From: WJLC01 sp964600865
GTDB taxonomy: Archaea; Nanobdellota; Nanobdellia; Pacearchaeales; GW2011-AR1
Direction: 5' to 3'
DNA: 31,213 nucleotides
NCBI GenBank assembly: GCA_964600865.1
Contig: CAZRJP010000006.1
Location: forward strand, 1 to 31,213
Shown piece by piece: positions 1 to 9,385 of this stretch. A model generated the notes under the pieces. It ran no database searches and was not told the DNA's origin. It saw nothing but the letters and a program-made list of their open reading frames with translations. The first letter of the stretch is position 1. Each line of letters begins with the position of its first letter. A program made the position numbers and the translations under genes.

Positions 1-1
1 T

Positions 2-1732
2 ATGAAACAACCAATTATTGAGGTGTTAAAAAAGCCACTTAAAGAGGTGGGGATTAAGTTAAAAGAGAAAGAAATTTTATCATCAATTGAGGTTCCTCCT
101 ACATTAGATATGGGGGATTTTGCTTTTCCATGTTTTCCATTTAGTGAGGAATTAAAAAAATCTCCTCATGAAATTGCAATGGAATTAAGAGAAAAGATTG
201 GTAGTTCTAAAGCTTCTAATAATTTTAGTGATATACAAGTTAAGGGAGGGTATTTGAATTTCTTTATTGATAGAGCTACTTTTTCAGGTCAAGCAGTAGT
301 GGAAATATTAAAGCAAGAAGAAAAATTTGGGTCAAGTAATAATTATGGAAAAGGAAAAAAAGCAGTTGTTGAATTTTCTTCACCAAACATAGCAAAACCA
401 TTTGGGGTAGGACATTTAAGGTCTACAATAATAGGAAATTCTTTAGCAAATATAGCAGAGTTTTTAGGATATAAAGTAAAAAGAATAAACTTCTTAGGTG
501 ATTGGGGAACACAATTTGGAAAATTAATTTATGCATACGAAAAATTTGGAGATGAGAGAAAATTAAACAAAGATCCAATTAAACACTTATTTGAATTATA
601 TGTTAAAGCAAGTAAATACAAGAAATATGAAGAGCCTTCAAGAGAAGCATTTAAGAGACTTGAAAAAGGAGATGAAGAAGCAGTTTATTTATGGAAATCC
701 TTTAAAAGAAAAAGTTTAAAAGAATTTAAGGAAATTTATGATTTATTAAATATAAAGTTTGATATATTCAGTTCTGAATCAAAGGCAGTAAATTATTCAA
801 AAAAGGTTTTGGATAGATTAAATAAAAAGAAACTTATGAAAGAAAGCCAGGGAGCATTAATTGTTAATTTAAAAAAATATGAATTAGGAGTATGTTTAAT
901 ACAAAAGACAGATGGAACCACATTATATGCAACAAGGGATTTAGCTGAAGCAATTAAAAGACATAATATTCATAAGTTTGATTTAATGATTTATGAAACA
1001 GGTCAAGAACAAGAACTACATTTTAAACAGATTTTTAAGGTTTTAGAATTAATGGGGCATGATTGGGCAGAGAATTGTGTGCATGTTTCTCATGGATTGT
1101 ATCTAGATAAAGATAGAAAAAAGTTTTCAACAAGAAAAGGAAAGATAGTAAGAATGAAGGATATAATCGAAGAGACAAAATCTTTAACAAAAAAAGAGAT
1201 TAAAAAAAGATGGCCTAAGATTTCTAAAAAGAAATTAGAAAAAAATGCTATGAAAATAGCAATAGCTGCTATATTTTATGGAGATCTAAAAAACAACAGA
1301 AAAAAGGATGTTATGTTTGACTTAAAAAAATTCACTTCTTTTGAAGGAGATACTGGACCATATATACTTTATAGTTATGCAAGAGCAGGTTCAATTTTAG
1401 ATAAAGCAAGTAAGAAAAAAATAAAACCTTCACAAGACCAAGATAAACTTCTACAAAATTTAGAACAAGAAATAGAGGATAAAGAATTTGATTTAGCAAG
1501 AACATTATTTAAATTCCCAGATATTATTGCAGATTCTTTTAATAGTTTTGATCCTTCTTTAATTGCAAATTACTCTTATGATATATGCAAAAAATTTAAT
1601 GAATTTTATCAAAATTGCCCAGTTATCCAATCTGAAAAAGAGTTATTTAGGTTGTCATTAGTTAAGGCATTTAGATGCACATTAAAAAATGCTTTAGATA
1701 TTTTAGGTATAGATGTTGTGGAAAAAATGTAA
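2..1732 (+). CDS. argS: Arginyl-tRNA synthetase
   Basis: Charges tRNA-Arg with arginine in the cytoplasm. The 576-residue protein has the class I layout: an N-terminal Add-1 (tRNA D-loop recognition) domain at about 1-110, the HIGH-type signature FGVGHLRS at 134-141, a catalytic block ending in the motif KFSTRKG at about 374-380, and a C-terminal DALR anticodon-binding domain (PYILYSYARAG onward). It has no canonical KMSKS, which is normal for most ArgRS. Length is typical for the family. The ATG at position 2 gives a plausible N-terminus (MKQPIIEVL), but only one base lies upstream, so an earlier start outside the window cannot be excluded. The next gene lies 107 bp downstream and has its own TATA box. 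Confidence 0.95.
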   Translation: MKQPIIEVLKKPLKEVGIKLKEKEILSSIEVPPTLDMGDFAFPCFPFSEELKKSPHEIAMELREKIGSSKASNNFSDIQVKGGYLNFFIDRATFSGQAVVEILKQEEKFGSSNNYGKGKKAVVEFSSPNIAKPFGVGHLRSTIIGNSLANIAEFLGYKVKRINFLGDWGTQFGKLIYAYEKFGDERKLNKDPIKHLFELYVKASKYKKYEEPSREAFKRLEKGDEEAVYLWKSFKRKSLKEFKEIYDLLNIKFDIFSSESKAVNYSKKVLDRLNKKKLMKESQGALIVNLKKYELGVCLIQKTDGTTLYATRDLAEAIKRHNIHKFDLMIYETGQEQELHFKQIFKVLELMGHDWAENCVHVSHGLYLDKDRKKFSTRKGKIVRMKDIIEETKSLTKKEIKKRWPKISKKKLEKNAMKIAIAAIFYGDLKNNRKKDVMFDLKKFTSFEGDTGPYILYSYARAGSILDKASKKKIKPSQDQDKLLQNLEQEIEDKEFDLARTLFKFPDIIADSFNSFDPSLIANYSYDICKKFNEFYQNCPVIQSEKELFRLSLVKAFRCTLKNALDILGIDVVEKM

Positions 1733-1788
1733 TTAAATATTTTTAGATGTTGTTAGGTATTACAAAACTTATTTAAACCCTCAATCTC

Positions 1789-1796
1789 TTTATAAA
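1789..1796 (+). promoter_or_regulatory. TATA box of the 71-residue membrane protein gene
   Basis: TTTATAAA lies about 50 bp upstream of the ATG at 1840. With the usual archaeal TATA-to-start spacing of about 25 bp, transcription would begin near 1820, leaving a leader of about 20 nt that holds the ribosome binding site. Confidence 0.55.
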
Positions 1797-1823
1797 ATAT
1801 AATAAATTAAATAGAATTTAATA

Positions 1824-1832
1824 AAAGGAGGT
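1824..1832 (+). promoter_or_regulatory. Strong Shine-Dalgarno (AAAGGAGGT)
   Basis: AAAGGAGGT stands 7 nt before the ATG at 1840 and is nearly perfectly complementary to the 16S 3' end. Most other genes here have no such site and look leaderless, so this gene is probably strongly translated. Confidence 0.75.
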
Positions 1833-1839
1833 TAAATAA

Positions 1840-2055
1840 ATGGCAAAAAGCTCAAGCGGATTTAATAAGGTTGTAACCTTTATTGCTTGGCTAACTGGCG
1901 TGATTGTATCACTTGCAGTAGGTTTTGGTTTAGTTGATGGAATATTAGTTATTCCAGGTATACCTGTGACAATTACACTTCTAGCTGGTTGGATAGTAGT
2001 GATTGTTACTATTATAGGAGCAGTTCTTGCAATTGCAGGAAAGTTCTCTTCCTAA
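1840..2055 (+). CDS. Small two-helix membrane protein of unknown function
   Basis: I do not recognise this 71-residue protein. It has a short polar N-terminus (MAKSSSGFNK) and two hydrophobic segments at about 11-33 and 42-66, separated by a short turn with GIPGIP-like prolines, and ends in GKFSS. That predicts two membrane helices with almost no soluble part. It has a TATA box, the clearest Shine-Dalgarno of the window and a T-rich double terminator right after its stop, so it looks like an independent and well expressed unit. Codons are slightly less AT-rich than in its neighbours (GGC, CTA, GTG appear), consistent with high expression. The function is unknown. Confidence 0.7.
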   Translation: MAKSSSGFNKVVTFIAWLTGVIVSLAVGFGLVDGILVIPGIPVTITLLAGWIVVIVTIIGAVLAIAGKFSS

Positions 2056-2065
2056 ATAGTTATTA

Positions 2066-2105
2066 ATTTCTTTTTTATTTTTCCTATTTCTTTTTTATTT
2101 TTTTA
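2066..2105 (+). terminator. T-rich tandem terminator
   Basis: Two copies of the 17-nt pyrimidine-rich unit ATTTCTTTTTTATTTTT (2066-2082 and 2086-2102), offset by 20 bp, follow the stop of the small membrane protein gene. Archaeal RNA polymerase terminates on such oligo-T runs without needing a hairpin. Confidence 0.6.
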
Positions 2106-2154
2106 AATTTAAGATTATCATTAATATTTTAAATCACTTTTTTCATTATTTATT

Positions 2155-3462
2155 ATGAATAATTCAAATATATCTGAAATCTATTTTGAAACATATGGAT
2201 GTACTGCTAATCAAAACTCTAGTGAAATTATGAAAGGACTTGTTAAACAAGCAGGCATGAATATAACAAATAAAGAACAATTTGCAGACATAATCATAAT
2301 TAATTCTTGCATTGTAAAAGAATCTACTCAGGAAAAAATAAGAAGAAGATTTACCGACTTATTAAAACAAGGCAAAAAGGTTATTTTATCTGGATGTATG
2401 CCAAGATTAAATAAAGAGAGATTAAAGAAGAAAAAGAATCTTTATCTTTTAGACACAACTCAAATAAAGAATCTTATTAATTTAATTAAAGATATTTTAG
2501 AGAATAATTATAATCCAGAAAAATATTTACAATTTAGAAATGAAGTAAAAACTTCTTTGCCTAAAATACCCTATGAAAAAACAATTGGAATAACACAGAT
2601 TTCAGAAGGATGTTTAGGAAAGTGCACTTATTGTATAACTAAATTAGCAAAAGGGAAGTTATTTTCTTACCCTAAAAATAAAATTATTAAATCTGTTAAA
2701 AAAGATATTGAATCAAGATGTAAGGAAATATGGATTACAAGTCAGGATAATGCTTCTTATGGGAAGGATAGGGGAAAGAATTCTCTTCCAGAATTATTAA
2801 ATGAAATTCTTAAATTAAAGGGAAGGTTTTTTGTAAGAGTTGGAATGATGAATCCTAATAATGTTTTAAAAATACTGCCAGAATTAATTGAGATTTATAA
2901 GCATCCTAAAATGTTTAAATTTTTGCATATACCTATTCAAGCAGGAAGTAATAGAACATTGAAAAAAATGAATCGTTTTTATAAGATTAATAATGTTCTT
3001 AAAATTGTTAAAAAGTTTAGAGAACAAATTCCAGATATTACTATCTCAACAGATATTATTGTAGGTTATCCAACAGAAACAAAAGAGGATTTTGAAGAAA
3101 CATTAAATGTAATTAAAGAAATAAAACCAGATATTTTAAACAGGAGCAATTTTACTGCAAGACCATTTACAAAAGCTGCAAAATTAAAAAAGATTAATCC
3201 TAGAGAAATGAAGTCTAGAGCAAAAAAACTGATGAAATTACATTTAGAGATATGTAAAAAGAATCAGGATAGATTTAAAGATTATAAAACAAGGGTATTA
3301 GTAGATAAAAAAGGATTTAAAAATACCTGGCTTGCTAGAGATAAAAATTATAGATTATTTGCAATACATTCAGATAAAAATTTACTAGGAAAATTTCTTA
3401 ATGTAAAGATTATTAAAACTTCTCCTCATTATTTGATTGCTAAACCAATTAAAAAAGAGTGA
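2155..3462 (+). CDS. MiaB-type tRNA methylthiotransferase (archaeal t6A to ms2t6A type)
   Basis: Radical-SAM enzyme predicted to add a methylthio group to N6-threonylcarbamoyladenosine at tRNA position 37. The 435-residue protein has all three family parts. The N-terminal UPF0004 domain carries the cluster cysteines in YGCTANQNSSE, INSCIVKE and LSGCMPRL. The radical-SAM core has the CxxxCxxC motif in GCLGKCTYCIT at about 158-168. A C-terminal TRAM-like RNA-binding segment spans about 375-432. Archaeal homologues are normally of the e-MtaB branch rather than MiaB, so I infer the t6A substrate from taxonomy. The start ATG directly follows an AT-rich stretch, consistent with a leaderless mRNA. 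The transporter gene begins at or overlapping the stop codon, so they are probably co-transcribed. Confidence 0.88.
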   Translation: MNNSNISEIYFETYGCTANQNSSEIMKGLVKQAGMNITNKEQFADIIIINSCIVKESTQEKIRRRFTDLLKQGKKVILSGCMPRLNKERLKKKKNLYLLDTTQIKNLINLIKDILENNYNPEKYLQFRNEVKTSLPKIPYEKTIGITQISEGCLGKCTYCITKLAKGKLFSYPKNKIIKSVKKDIESRCKEIWITSQDNASYGKDRGKNSLPELLNEILKLKGRFFVRVGMMNPNNVLKILPELIEIYKHPKMFKFLHIPIQAGSNRTLKKMNRFYKINNVLKIVKKFREQIPDITISTDIIVGYPTETKEDFEETLNVIKEIKPDILNRSNFTARPFTKAAKLKKINPREMKSRAKKLMKLHLEICKKNQDRFKDYKTRVLVDKKGFKNTWLARDKNYRLFAIHSDKNLLGKFLNVKIIKTSPHYLIAKPIKKE

Positions 3463-3467
3463 TTGAT

Positions 3468-4595
3468 ATGAAAGAAAGTAAAAAGAGTGTATGGCTTTTA
3501 GGATGGAGTAGTTTTTTTAATGATATTGGAAGTGAGATGATAGCACCTATCCTACCATTTATTATAACAGGTCTTGGAGGAGGTGGTTTAGCTTTAGGAG
3601 CCTTGTCAGGAATGAGAGAGGGACTAGCAGCAATATTTAAATTATTTGGAGGATGGTATTCAGATAAGGTAGGTAAAAGAAAACCATTTGTATTTTTAGG
3701 TTATTTAATATCCACTATTTTTAGGTTTTTATTAGCTTTAGCAAATTCATGGCAATATGTTATGGGATTTGTTTTATTTGAAAGAATTGGAAAGGCAAGA
3801 GATGCACCAAGAGATGCAATGATTGCTCAATCTACAAAAGAGAGAGGTAAAAGTTTTGGAATCCAGCAGATGTTAGACACAGGAGGTGCAATAGTTGGAT
3901 CAATAATAGTATTATTTTTATTATGGAAGTTAGAAGTTGATTTAACAGTAATAATTTTAATTGCAGGAGGAATTTCAATATTTTCTTTAATCCCTTTATT
4001 TTTTGTAAAAGAACCTAAGATTAAACCTCATAAATCTAATTTGTTTAGAGGAATAAAATCTTTTAGTAAAAAATTAAAATATTTTATTTTTGTAATGGCA
4101 TCTTTCACCCTTGTTAATTTTGGATCATATATGTTTCTTCTTTTAAGAATAAAACAAATAACAGGAAGCATGGTTGTTGCTATTGCTTTCGGAGTATTAT
4201 TCAATTTTGTTTGGGCATCTTTTTCTATTCCTTTTGGAAGTTTATCAGATAAAATCGGAGGTAAAAAGGTTCTTATGTCTGGATATATCTTGTTCTTTTT
4301 AGTAACATTAGGATTTATTTATTTAACAGATATTTCCTTCTTAATCTTTTTATTTGTATTATATGGATTAGTATGGGCAATTGTTAACACTGTTCCAAGA
4401 GCCATTATATCTAATTTGTCTGGAACAGAAAAAGGAACAGCTCATGGATTTTACCAATTCACAATAGGTGTAGTAAGCATTGTAGGAGGATTAATTGCAG
4501 GTGCTTTATGGAATATCTCTCCAGAAACAATGTTTACATATATGTCAGTAGTAGCATTATTAAGTATAGTATTACTTTCTTTTGTTAGAGAATAA
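3468..4595 (+). CDS. MFS transporter
   Basis: Integral membrane transporter of the major facilitator superfamily with about 12 predicted helices over 375 residues. The N-terminal helix contains FFNDIGSEMIAPILPF. The loop after helix 2 has the MFS A-motif in the form GGWYSDKVGKRKP, and a matching copy in the second half reads GSLSDKIGGKK, which shows the internal duplication typical of the family. The substrate cannot be read from sequence. I chose ATG 3468. A GTG at 3459 in the same frame overlaps the stop of the upstream gene and would add three residues (MID); neither has a clear Shine-Dalgarno. The gene ends convergently, two bases from the small gene on the other strand. Confidence 0.85.
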   Translation: MKESKKSVWLLGWSSFFNDIGSEMIAPILPFIITGLGGGGLALGALSGMREGLAAIFKLFGGWYSDKVGKRKPFVFLGYLISTIFRFLLALANSWQYVMGFVLFERIGKARDAPRDAMIAQSTKERGKSFGIQQMLDTGGAIVGSIIVLFLLWKLEVDLTVIILIAGGISIFSLIPLFFVKEPKIKPHKSNLFRGIKSFSKKLKYFIFVMASFTLVNFGSYMFLLLRIKQITGSMVVAIAFGVLFNFVWASFSIPFGSLSDKIGGKKVLMSGYILFFLVTLGFIYLTDISFLIFLFVLYGLVWAIVNTVPRAIISNLSGTEKGTAHGFYQFTIGVVSIVGGLIAGALWNISPETMFTYMSVVALLSIVLLSFVRE

Positions 4596-4597
4596 GA

Positions 4598-4807
4598 TTA
4601 AGCTTTAAGATATTTTTTAAAAGGTCTCCATGCAAATATTACTGTAGCACCTAAAAACCATCCCCAATGAATTCTATTAACTAAATTCATAAATCCAGGC
4701 CATATTTTTAATAAAAATAATACAAATGAAATACTTGAAATTTTGATTAAAGAAATATCATATTTATCAATTTTTTTCATGCATTTATCAATCTTTGATT
4801 TTGCCAT
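4598..4807 (-). CDS. Small membrane protein, unknown
   Basis: I do not recognise this 69-residue protein. It is basic at both ends (MAKSKIDKCMKKIDKY and RPFKKYLKA) with a hydrophobic segment at about 18-38 (ISLIKISSISFVLFLLKIW) and a second weaker one at about 46-60 (HWGWFLGATVIFAW), so it probably spans the membrane twice. It starts two bases after the stop of the TrmB-type regulator and is most likely co-transcribed with it. Confidence 0.6.
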   Translation of the reverse strand: MAKSKIDKCMKKIDKYDISLIKISSISFVLFLLKIWPGFMNLVNRIHWGWFLGATVIFAWRPFKKYLKA

Positions 4808-4809
4808 TT

Positions 4810-5616
4810 TTATTTAACCTTCTTCATTTCTTTCCAAGCTAAATCAAAAAGAGATTCTAGTGCTTCAGCAAAAAACGCTGTATTCACCCAAACACCTAAA
4901 TCATAGTTTGGATGGAACTTTTCATCATCTAATAACATAAACATTAATTCTTTAGAATCAATAACAACAAATCTTGCTTTCATTCTTTGAAGATTTCTAA
5001 CCTTTGCAACTTTTTTAAAATCTTTTGCAACCTTCTTATTATTTTTATCAATTGGAGCAGCAACTCTAATATCTACTCCTCTTTTTTTAACTTTCTCTAG
5101 ACTTGGCATAAGTGCCTCAAGTTTTCTATTAAGTCCTTCAGATGTTGTAACAATAACAATGCTTTCTTCAGCACCTCTTATCATCATATCTAAATGATTA
5201 TATAAATTTTGACGACCTTTCAAACTACCACTCATATCACTTGGTTCAACAAACTTAACACCTTTTTTAAATAACCCTGTAAGTTCTTCAAGAACCTCGT
5301 CCTCTTTTAATTTATCTAGTCTTTTTGATTTCTTTTTAGCATCAGTCATTAAATTTTTCTTAACTCTCTCAACAACTTCTTCTGGCTTTAGAGCAATAAA
5401 TTTAATCGGCTTACCTAATTTCATAACAATAAAACCTTTTTTTTCTAAGCTTTCAAGAATGTCATATGTTCTTGATCTAGGAACATCAGAAATATTACTT
5501 AATTCTCCAGCAGTTGAAGTACCCCTGGAAAGTAGAGCAGTCCAAACCTTTACCTCATAAAGATTCAGATCAAATATCTTTCTTAGCCTACTTAAAAATT
5601 CTTCTTTTACTATCAT
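4810..5616 (-). CDS. TrmB-family transcriptional regulator
   Basis: Predicted DNA-binding regulator of 268 residues. Residues about 10-80 form a winged helix typical of TrmB: FDLNLYEVKVWTALLSRG, then the recognition region DVPRSRTYDILESLEKKG and the wing KLGKPIKFIALKPEEVV. A short coiled linker (about 82-115) leads to a C-terminal effector domain (about 130-265), where EESIVIVTTSEGLNRK and RFVVIDSKELMFMLLDD match the PLD-like fold of TrmB sensors. Family members respond to sugars or other metabolites; the ligand here cannot be told. A short dyad lies just upstream (5678-5688) and could be an autoregulatory site. It forms an operon with the small membrane protein downstream. Confidence 0.85.
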   Translation of the reverse strand: MIVKEEFLSRLRKIFDLNLYEVKVWTALLSRGTSTAGELSNISDVPRSRTYDILESLEKKGFIVMKLGKPIKFIALKPEEVVERVKKNLMTDAKKKSKRLDKLKEDEVLEELTGLFKKGVKFVEPSDMSGSLKGRQNLYNHLDMMIRGAEESIVIVTTSEGLNRKLEALMPSLEKVKKRGVDIRVAAPIDKNNKKVAKDFKKVAKVRNLQRMKARFVVIDSKELMFMLLDDEKFHPNYDLGVWVNTAFFAEALESLFDLAWKEMKKVK

Positions 5617-5677
5617 AGTTTTTTTTAGTCAATTTTCTTTTTAAAGATTGTTATATTTTAGGAGTAACCTTATTCAT

Positions 5678-5688
5678 CTACCGAGTAG
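5678..5688. promoter_or_regulatory. Short dyad upstream of the TrmB-type gene
   Basis: CTAC-CGA-GTAG is a perfect inverted repeat with a 3-nt spacer. It lies about 60-70 bp upstream of the regulator's ATG, just beyond a weak TATA-like stretch near 5650-5658. Several TrmB proteins bind short dyads near their own promoters, so autoregulation is possible. The dyad is short enough to be chance. Confidence 0.25.
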
Positions 5689-5696
5689 TAGTTAAG

Positions 5697-8341
5697 TTAA
5701 CCTGTTATGATAACAATCTCCCCTTTTTTATTCTTAACTTTAAAGTTAGTTTTGTTTTTAAATGTTTCCTTAAGAGTTGTAACAATTTCCAATTCTTTGG
5801 AATTTGTTTTATTTCCAATTTCTTTTTTATGAGGTTCTAACATTTTTTTCAATTCCTCATCAACAATTAATTTTGTTTTAACATTATCTCCCCTATTTAA
5901 TCCAAGTTTCTTTCTAAATGATTGAATTCTTCTAACCATATTTCTTGCAAATCCTTCTGCCTTAAGTTCAGGAGTCATATTAGTATCTAATTTAACATTC
6001 CATTTTTCTGAATCTTCTTCTTTATTCCAAGAAATTTCTTTAACATTTAATTGTTTTTTTAGAATATCCTCAACACCTTTATTTAATTTTATTGAATATT
6101 TAACTTTAGCTTTAGGTAATGGCCATTTCAATCCTATTTGTTCCCTGTCTCTAGATGCAAGTCCTTTTTCAAGTAATGCATTTAATCCAGCAAATTGTTT
6201 TTCTAATTTTTCACTAATTTTTTTATCATCTGATTTTGGAAGTTTACTCAAATGAATAGATTCTTCTTTAACATTTTTTTCAGCTTCTTCCANNNNNNNN
6301 NNNNNNNNNNNNNNNNNNNNNNNNNNNNNNNNNNNNNNNNNNNNNNNNNNNNNNNNNNNNNNNNNNNNNNNNNNNNNNNNNNNNNNNNNNNNTTTAGTGG
6401 TTTACTTTTTATCCCAGTTCCATAAATAAATCTTTTAAGATTTACTAATATCCTAAAGACCTTTTTTATTTCCTTAAATTCCGATTCATCATAGGAAAAA
6501 TCTTCTCCTTTGGAAATTTTAGCAAGATAATATCTTAAATAATCTCTAGAATATTTTTTAATAACTTCTTTTGGAGAAGTAGCGTTCCCTAGTGATTTAG
6601 ACATTTTCTTCTTATTCAAATCCAATACCATTCCATGAACAATAATATTCTCAAAAGGTTTTTTATCCCATCTTATTTGTGAAAGAATTAATTGAGAATT
6701 CCACCATCCTCTAAATTGATCCTTTCCTTCAATATTAAGATTAGCAGGCCAGAATTTTTCTATATTCTCTTTAGTGTTTAATGCAGCCCAACTTGAAACA
6801 CCAGAATCAAACCATACATCTAAAACACTTGAAACTCTTTTCATCTTTCCCTTACATTTTTTACAAGAAAAGGTTATTTCATCAATTTCAGGCTTATGAA
6901 CATCTTTTACCTTTTTTCCAGAAAGTTTTTCTAATTCTTTCACACTTCCAATAACAACTCTTTCATCACAATCATCATTCTCACAAAGCCATATTGGTAA
7001 TGGAGTTCCCCAATACCTCTCTCTAGAAATAGGCCAGTCAGAAATACTTTCAAGCCATGCTTTCATTCTTAATCCCATATAGTCTGGAATCCAATTAGTT
7101 TTTTTATTTTCTTTTAAGAGTTTTGAATGAAATTTAGATATTTTTAAAAACCATTGAGGTAAAGAAATCATTAAAAGAGGACTTTTACATCTCCAACATA
7201 AAGGATAATCATGCACATATTTTTTTTGATGAACTAGTGCATTCATTTCTTCTAAATCTTTTATTATTTCAGTATCCACAATTCTTGCCTTTTTACCCTT
7301 GTATTTTCCTGCTTCTTTAGTAAGTAAGCCATTTATATTAACAGGACTAACAATACTCAATCCAGTTTCTTTTCCAACTTCATAATCTTCTTTTCCATGT
7401 CCTGGAGCACTATGAACTAATCCTGTCCCTTCTTCTAAATTAACATATCTAGAAGATAAAACAACTTTTCTTGGATTATTTAATTTAATATTAATATGTT
7501 CATCTAATGGATTTTCATATTCCCACCCTTTCATTTTTTTACCCTTATAAGTATTTTTAGGAGTATAACCTGTTTCAATTTCTTCCATAATTTTAGGAAC
7601 TAATTCTTTAGCTAAAATCCATTTCTCTCCATTAGAAAGTTCAATTTCCTGATAATCAAAACTAGGATTAACCATAACACCAGTATTTCCAGGCAATGTC
7701 CAAGGAGTAGTGGTCCATATAATTAAGTAAGTATTATCTTTTCCTTTTAATTTAAATTTAACAAAAACAGATGTATCCTTTTTTTTGTCATATTCAATTT
7801 CATTAAATGCAACTGCAGTCTCACACCGAGGACATACATGAATAGGGTATTTTCCTAAATAAAGAAGATCTTTTTCTTCTGCTTTTTTGAATGTTTCCCA
7901 TATTTTTTCAATATAGTCCTTTTGTAAGGTTAAGTATGGATTATCAAAATTAAACCATGCACCTAAATTCTTAAATTCATCATTCATGACATCAATATAT
8001 TTTGTAGCAAATTCCTTACATTTGTTTATGAATTTTTTAACACCAAAGTTTTCAATATCCTGTTTATTCTTACTTCCAATTTCTTTTTCAATTTTTAACT
8101 CAATTGGAACACCATGAGTATCATAACCTGCTCTATCAAAAACATTTTTTCCTTGAAGTCTTTGAGACCTCATAGCAATGTCTTTTAAAACCTTATTTAG
8201 GGCAGTTCCCATATGAATATGGCCAGTAGCATAAGGAGGACCATCCATCATAAAAAAGGGTTTTCCTTTTGCATTTTTCTTCTTAGATTTCTTATAAATT
8301 TTGTTTTTTTCCCAAAATTTTAGGATTTCTTTTTCTTCCAT
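5697..8341 (-). CDS. ileS: Isoleucyl-tRNA synthetase, interrupted by an assembly gap
   Basis: Class I synthetase that charges tRNA-Ile and edits Val-tRNA. From the ATG at 8341 the protein shows the HIGH motif GHIHMG at 40-45, a zinc-binding insert starting CPRCETAVAFNEIEYD, a CP1 editing domain with the TTPWTLPGN motif, a second cysteine cluster (CENDDCDE, CKKCKGKM) and KMSKS at 579-583. After the 100-N gap the minus strand resumes in a different frame with EEAEKNVKEESIHLSKLP, a C-terminal anticodon-binding segment of the same enzyme; the frame change reflects the arbitrary gap length. The gap hides part of the anticodon-binding domain. The apparent stop just after the gap in the upstream frame is an artefact. 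The true length is probably near 1,000 residues. Confidence 0.92.
6293..6392. other. Assembly gap (100 N)
   Basis: Exactly 100 undetermined bases, the conventional length for a scaffold gap of unknown size. It falls inside ileS, and the real missing length is likely to be larger. Confidence 0.98.
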
Positions 8342-8421
8342 TTTTAAATATTATTTCCTATAATTATTTATGAACATCACCTTTTAAATTTAATTAAATT
8401 TTTACTAAGAATTGATTAAAA

Positions 8422-9147
8422 TCATTTAAAGCCATCTAAAACTTCTTTTTCCATGAAATGCAATTTTCCTGGAATTATTATAGAATATGGCTCTTTTATC
8501 TCTATTTTCGATTTTTTGAATTCGTCTATTGTCTTATTATATATTTTACCATATCTTGTACCTAATCTTTGGCATAAAAGAATTTTCTTTAAACTTATAT
8601 CATAATTTTTAGCAGATTCCTCAAGTTGTTTTAATGCATCATTTAATTTAAGTCCAGGGTCAATTAAAATTAAACTATGTGATTTCATTGACATATTTTC
8701 TTGTACTATTTTCATAAAGCTATCTGGCTGATAATTTTTTTTAATCCCCCAAGCAGGCATACTTGCAACTTTTCCAAATTTATATAATTGCAAGCCTGTT
8801 TCAGCAACTGCATCAAGTATAGAAGCATTATAAATAACTTTAACTCTCACATTACTTTTTTTAGCTTCTTCTAATAGAGTAATATGGGTTGTAGCAGTTA
8901 AAGGACTTCCATAAACTAACAATGCAATATCCACTTTTTTAGCCTCATCAATAAGACTTAGACCTTCTATCTTGTTTCTATCCGCAGGAATTATCTTCTT
9001 ACCAATAATATCTGTTAATCCTTCAATAGAATAGGGAAATCCTACAGTATAATTTTCCAAATAAACTTTTTTACATTTTTTAACTCTTTCTAGCCCAAAT
9101 TTAGAAATTCCATCAATATTTAGCCCCAATCCAATTAAATATAACAT
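8422..9147 (-). CDS. dphB: Diphthine synthase
   Basis: S-adenosylmethionine-dependent methyltransferase that methylates the modified histidine of EF-2 during diphthamide synthesis. The 241-residue protein starts with the tetrapyrrole-methylase fold signature MLYLIGLGLN, followed by YLENYT, VYGSPLTATTH (SAM-binding region, about 90-102) and VIYNASILDAVAETGLQLYKFG (about 115-136), all hallmarks of Dph5/DphB. Length matches archaeal homologues. Its substrate, EF-2, is encoded at 25906-28062 with the HRGPAQ diphthamide loop intact. It begins one base after the stop of the 78-residue gene upstream, so these small genes and dphB are probably one transcript. Confidence 0.92.
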   Translation of the reverse strand: MLYLIGLGLNIDGISKFGLERVKKCKKVYLENYTVGFPYSIEGLTDIIGKKIIPADRNKIEGLSLIDEAKKVDIALLVYGSPLTATTHITLLEEAKKSNVRVKVIYNASILDAVAETGLQLYKFGKVASMPAWGIKKNYQPDSFMKIVQENMSMKSHSLILIDPGLKLNDALKQLEESAKNYDISLKKILLCQRLGTRYGKIYNKTIDEFKKSKIEIKEPYSIIIPGKLHFMEKEVLDGFK

Positions 9148-9148
9148 T

Positions 9149-9385
9149 TTAACAAGATTTTTCCTTTTTCTCCTTTAAAATCATTGAATAATCATTTTTA
9201 TATCTAGAATATTTTACTTTTTTTCTTTCTTGCTTATCCATTTTTTTAAATATCTTTCTTTTTCTTGAAGTTGTAAAAAAATAGGTTCTCATAGGCATGC
9301 CTAAAACATCACTTATATCTCCTAATGGAGGAAATTCCATATCTAGTTCTTTATCATAATATTCTGGTATCATTTTTTTAAGCAT
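9149..9385 (-). CDS. Small basic protein, unknown
   Basis: I do not recognise this 78-residue soluble protein. The N-terminal half has an acidic, proline-containing stretch (YDKELDMEFPPLGDISDVLG); the C-terminal half is strongly basic (TSRKRKIFKKMDKQERKKVKY). No membrane helix is visible. The ATG region overlaps the end of the upstream membrane protein gene by 16 bp, and dphB follows one base after its stop, which supports a real gene within a three-gene operon. Confidence 0.6.
   Translation of the reverse strand: MLKKMIPEYYDKELDMEFPPLGDISDVLGMPMRTYFFTTSRKRKIFKKMDKQERKKVKYSRYKNDYSMILKEKKEKSC

Noticed and set aside
6248..6292. Stop of a truncated IleRS after the N run (WKKLKKMLKKNLFI)
   Set aside because: This is the wrong frame; the adjacent frame reads EEAEKNVKEESIHLSKLP and continues into the true C-terminus. 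The stop is an artefact of the arbitrary gap length.
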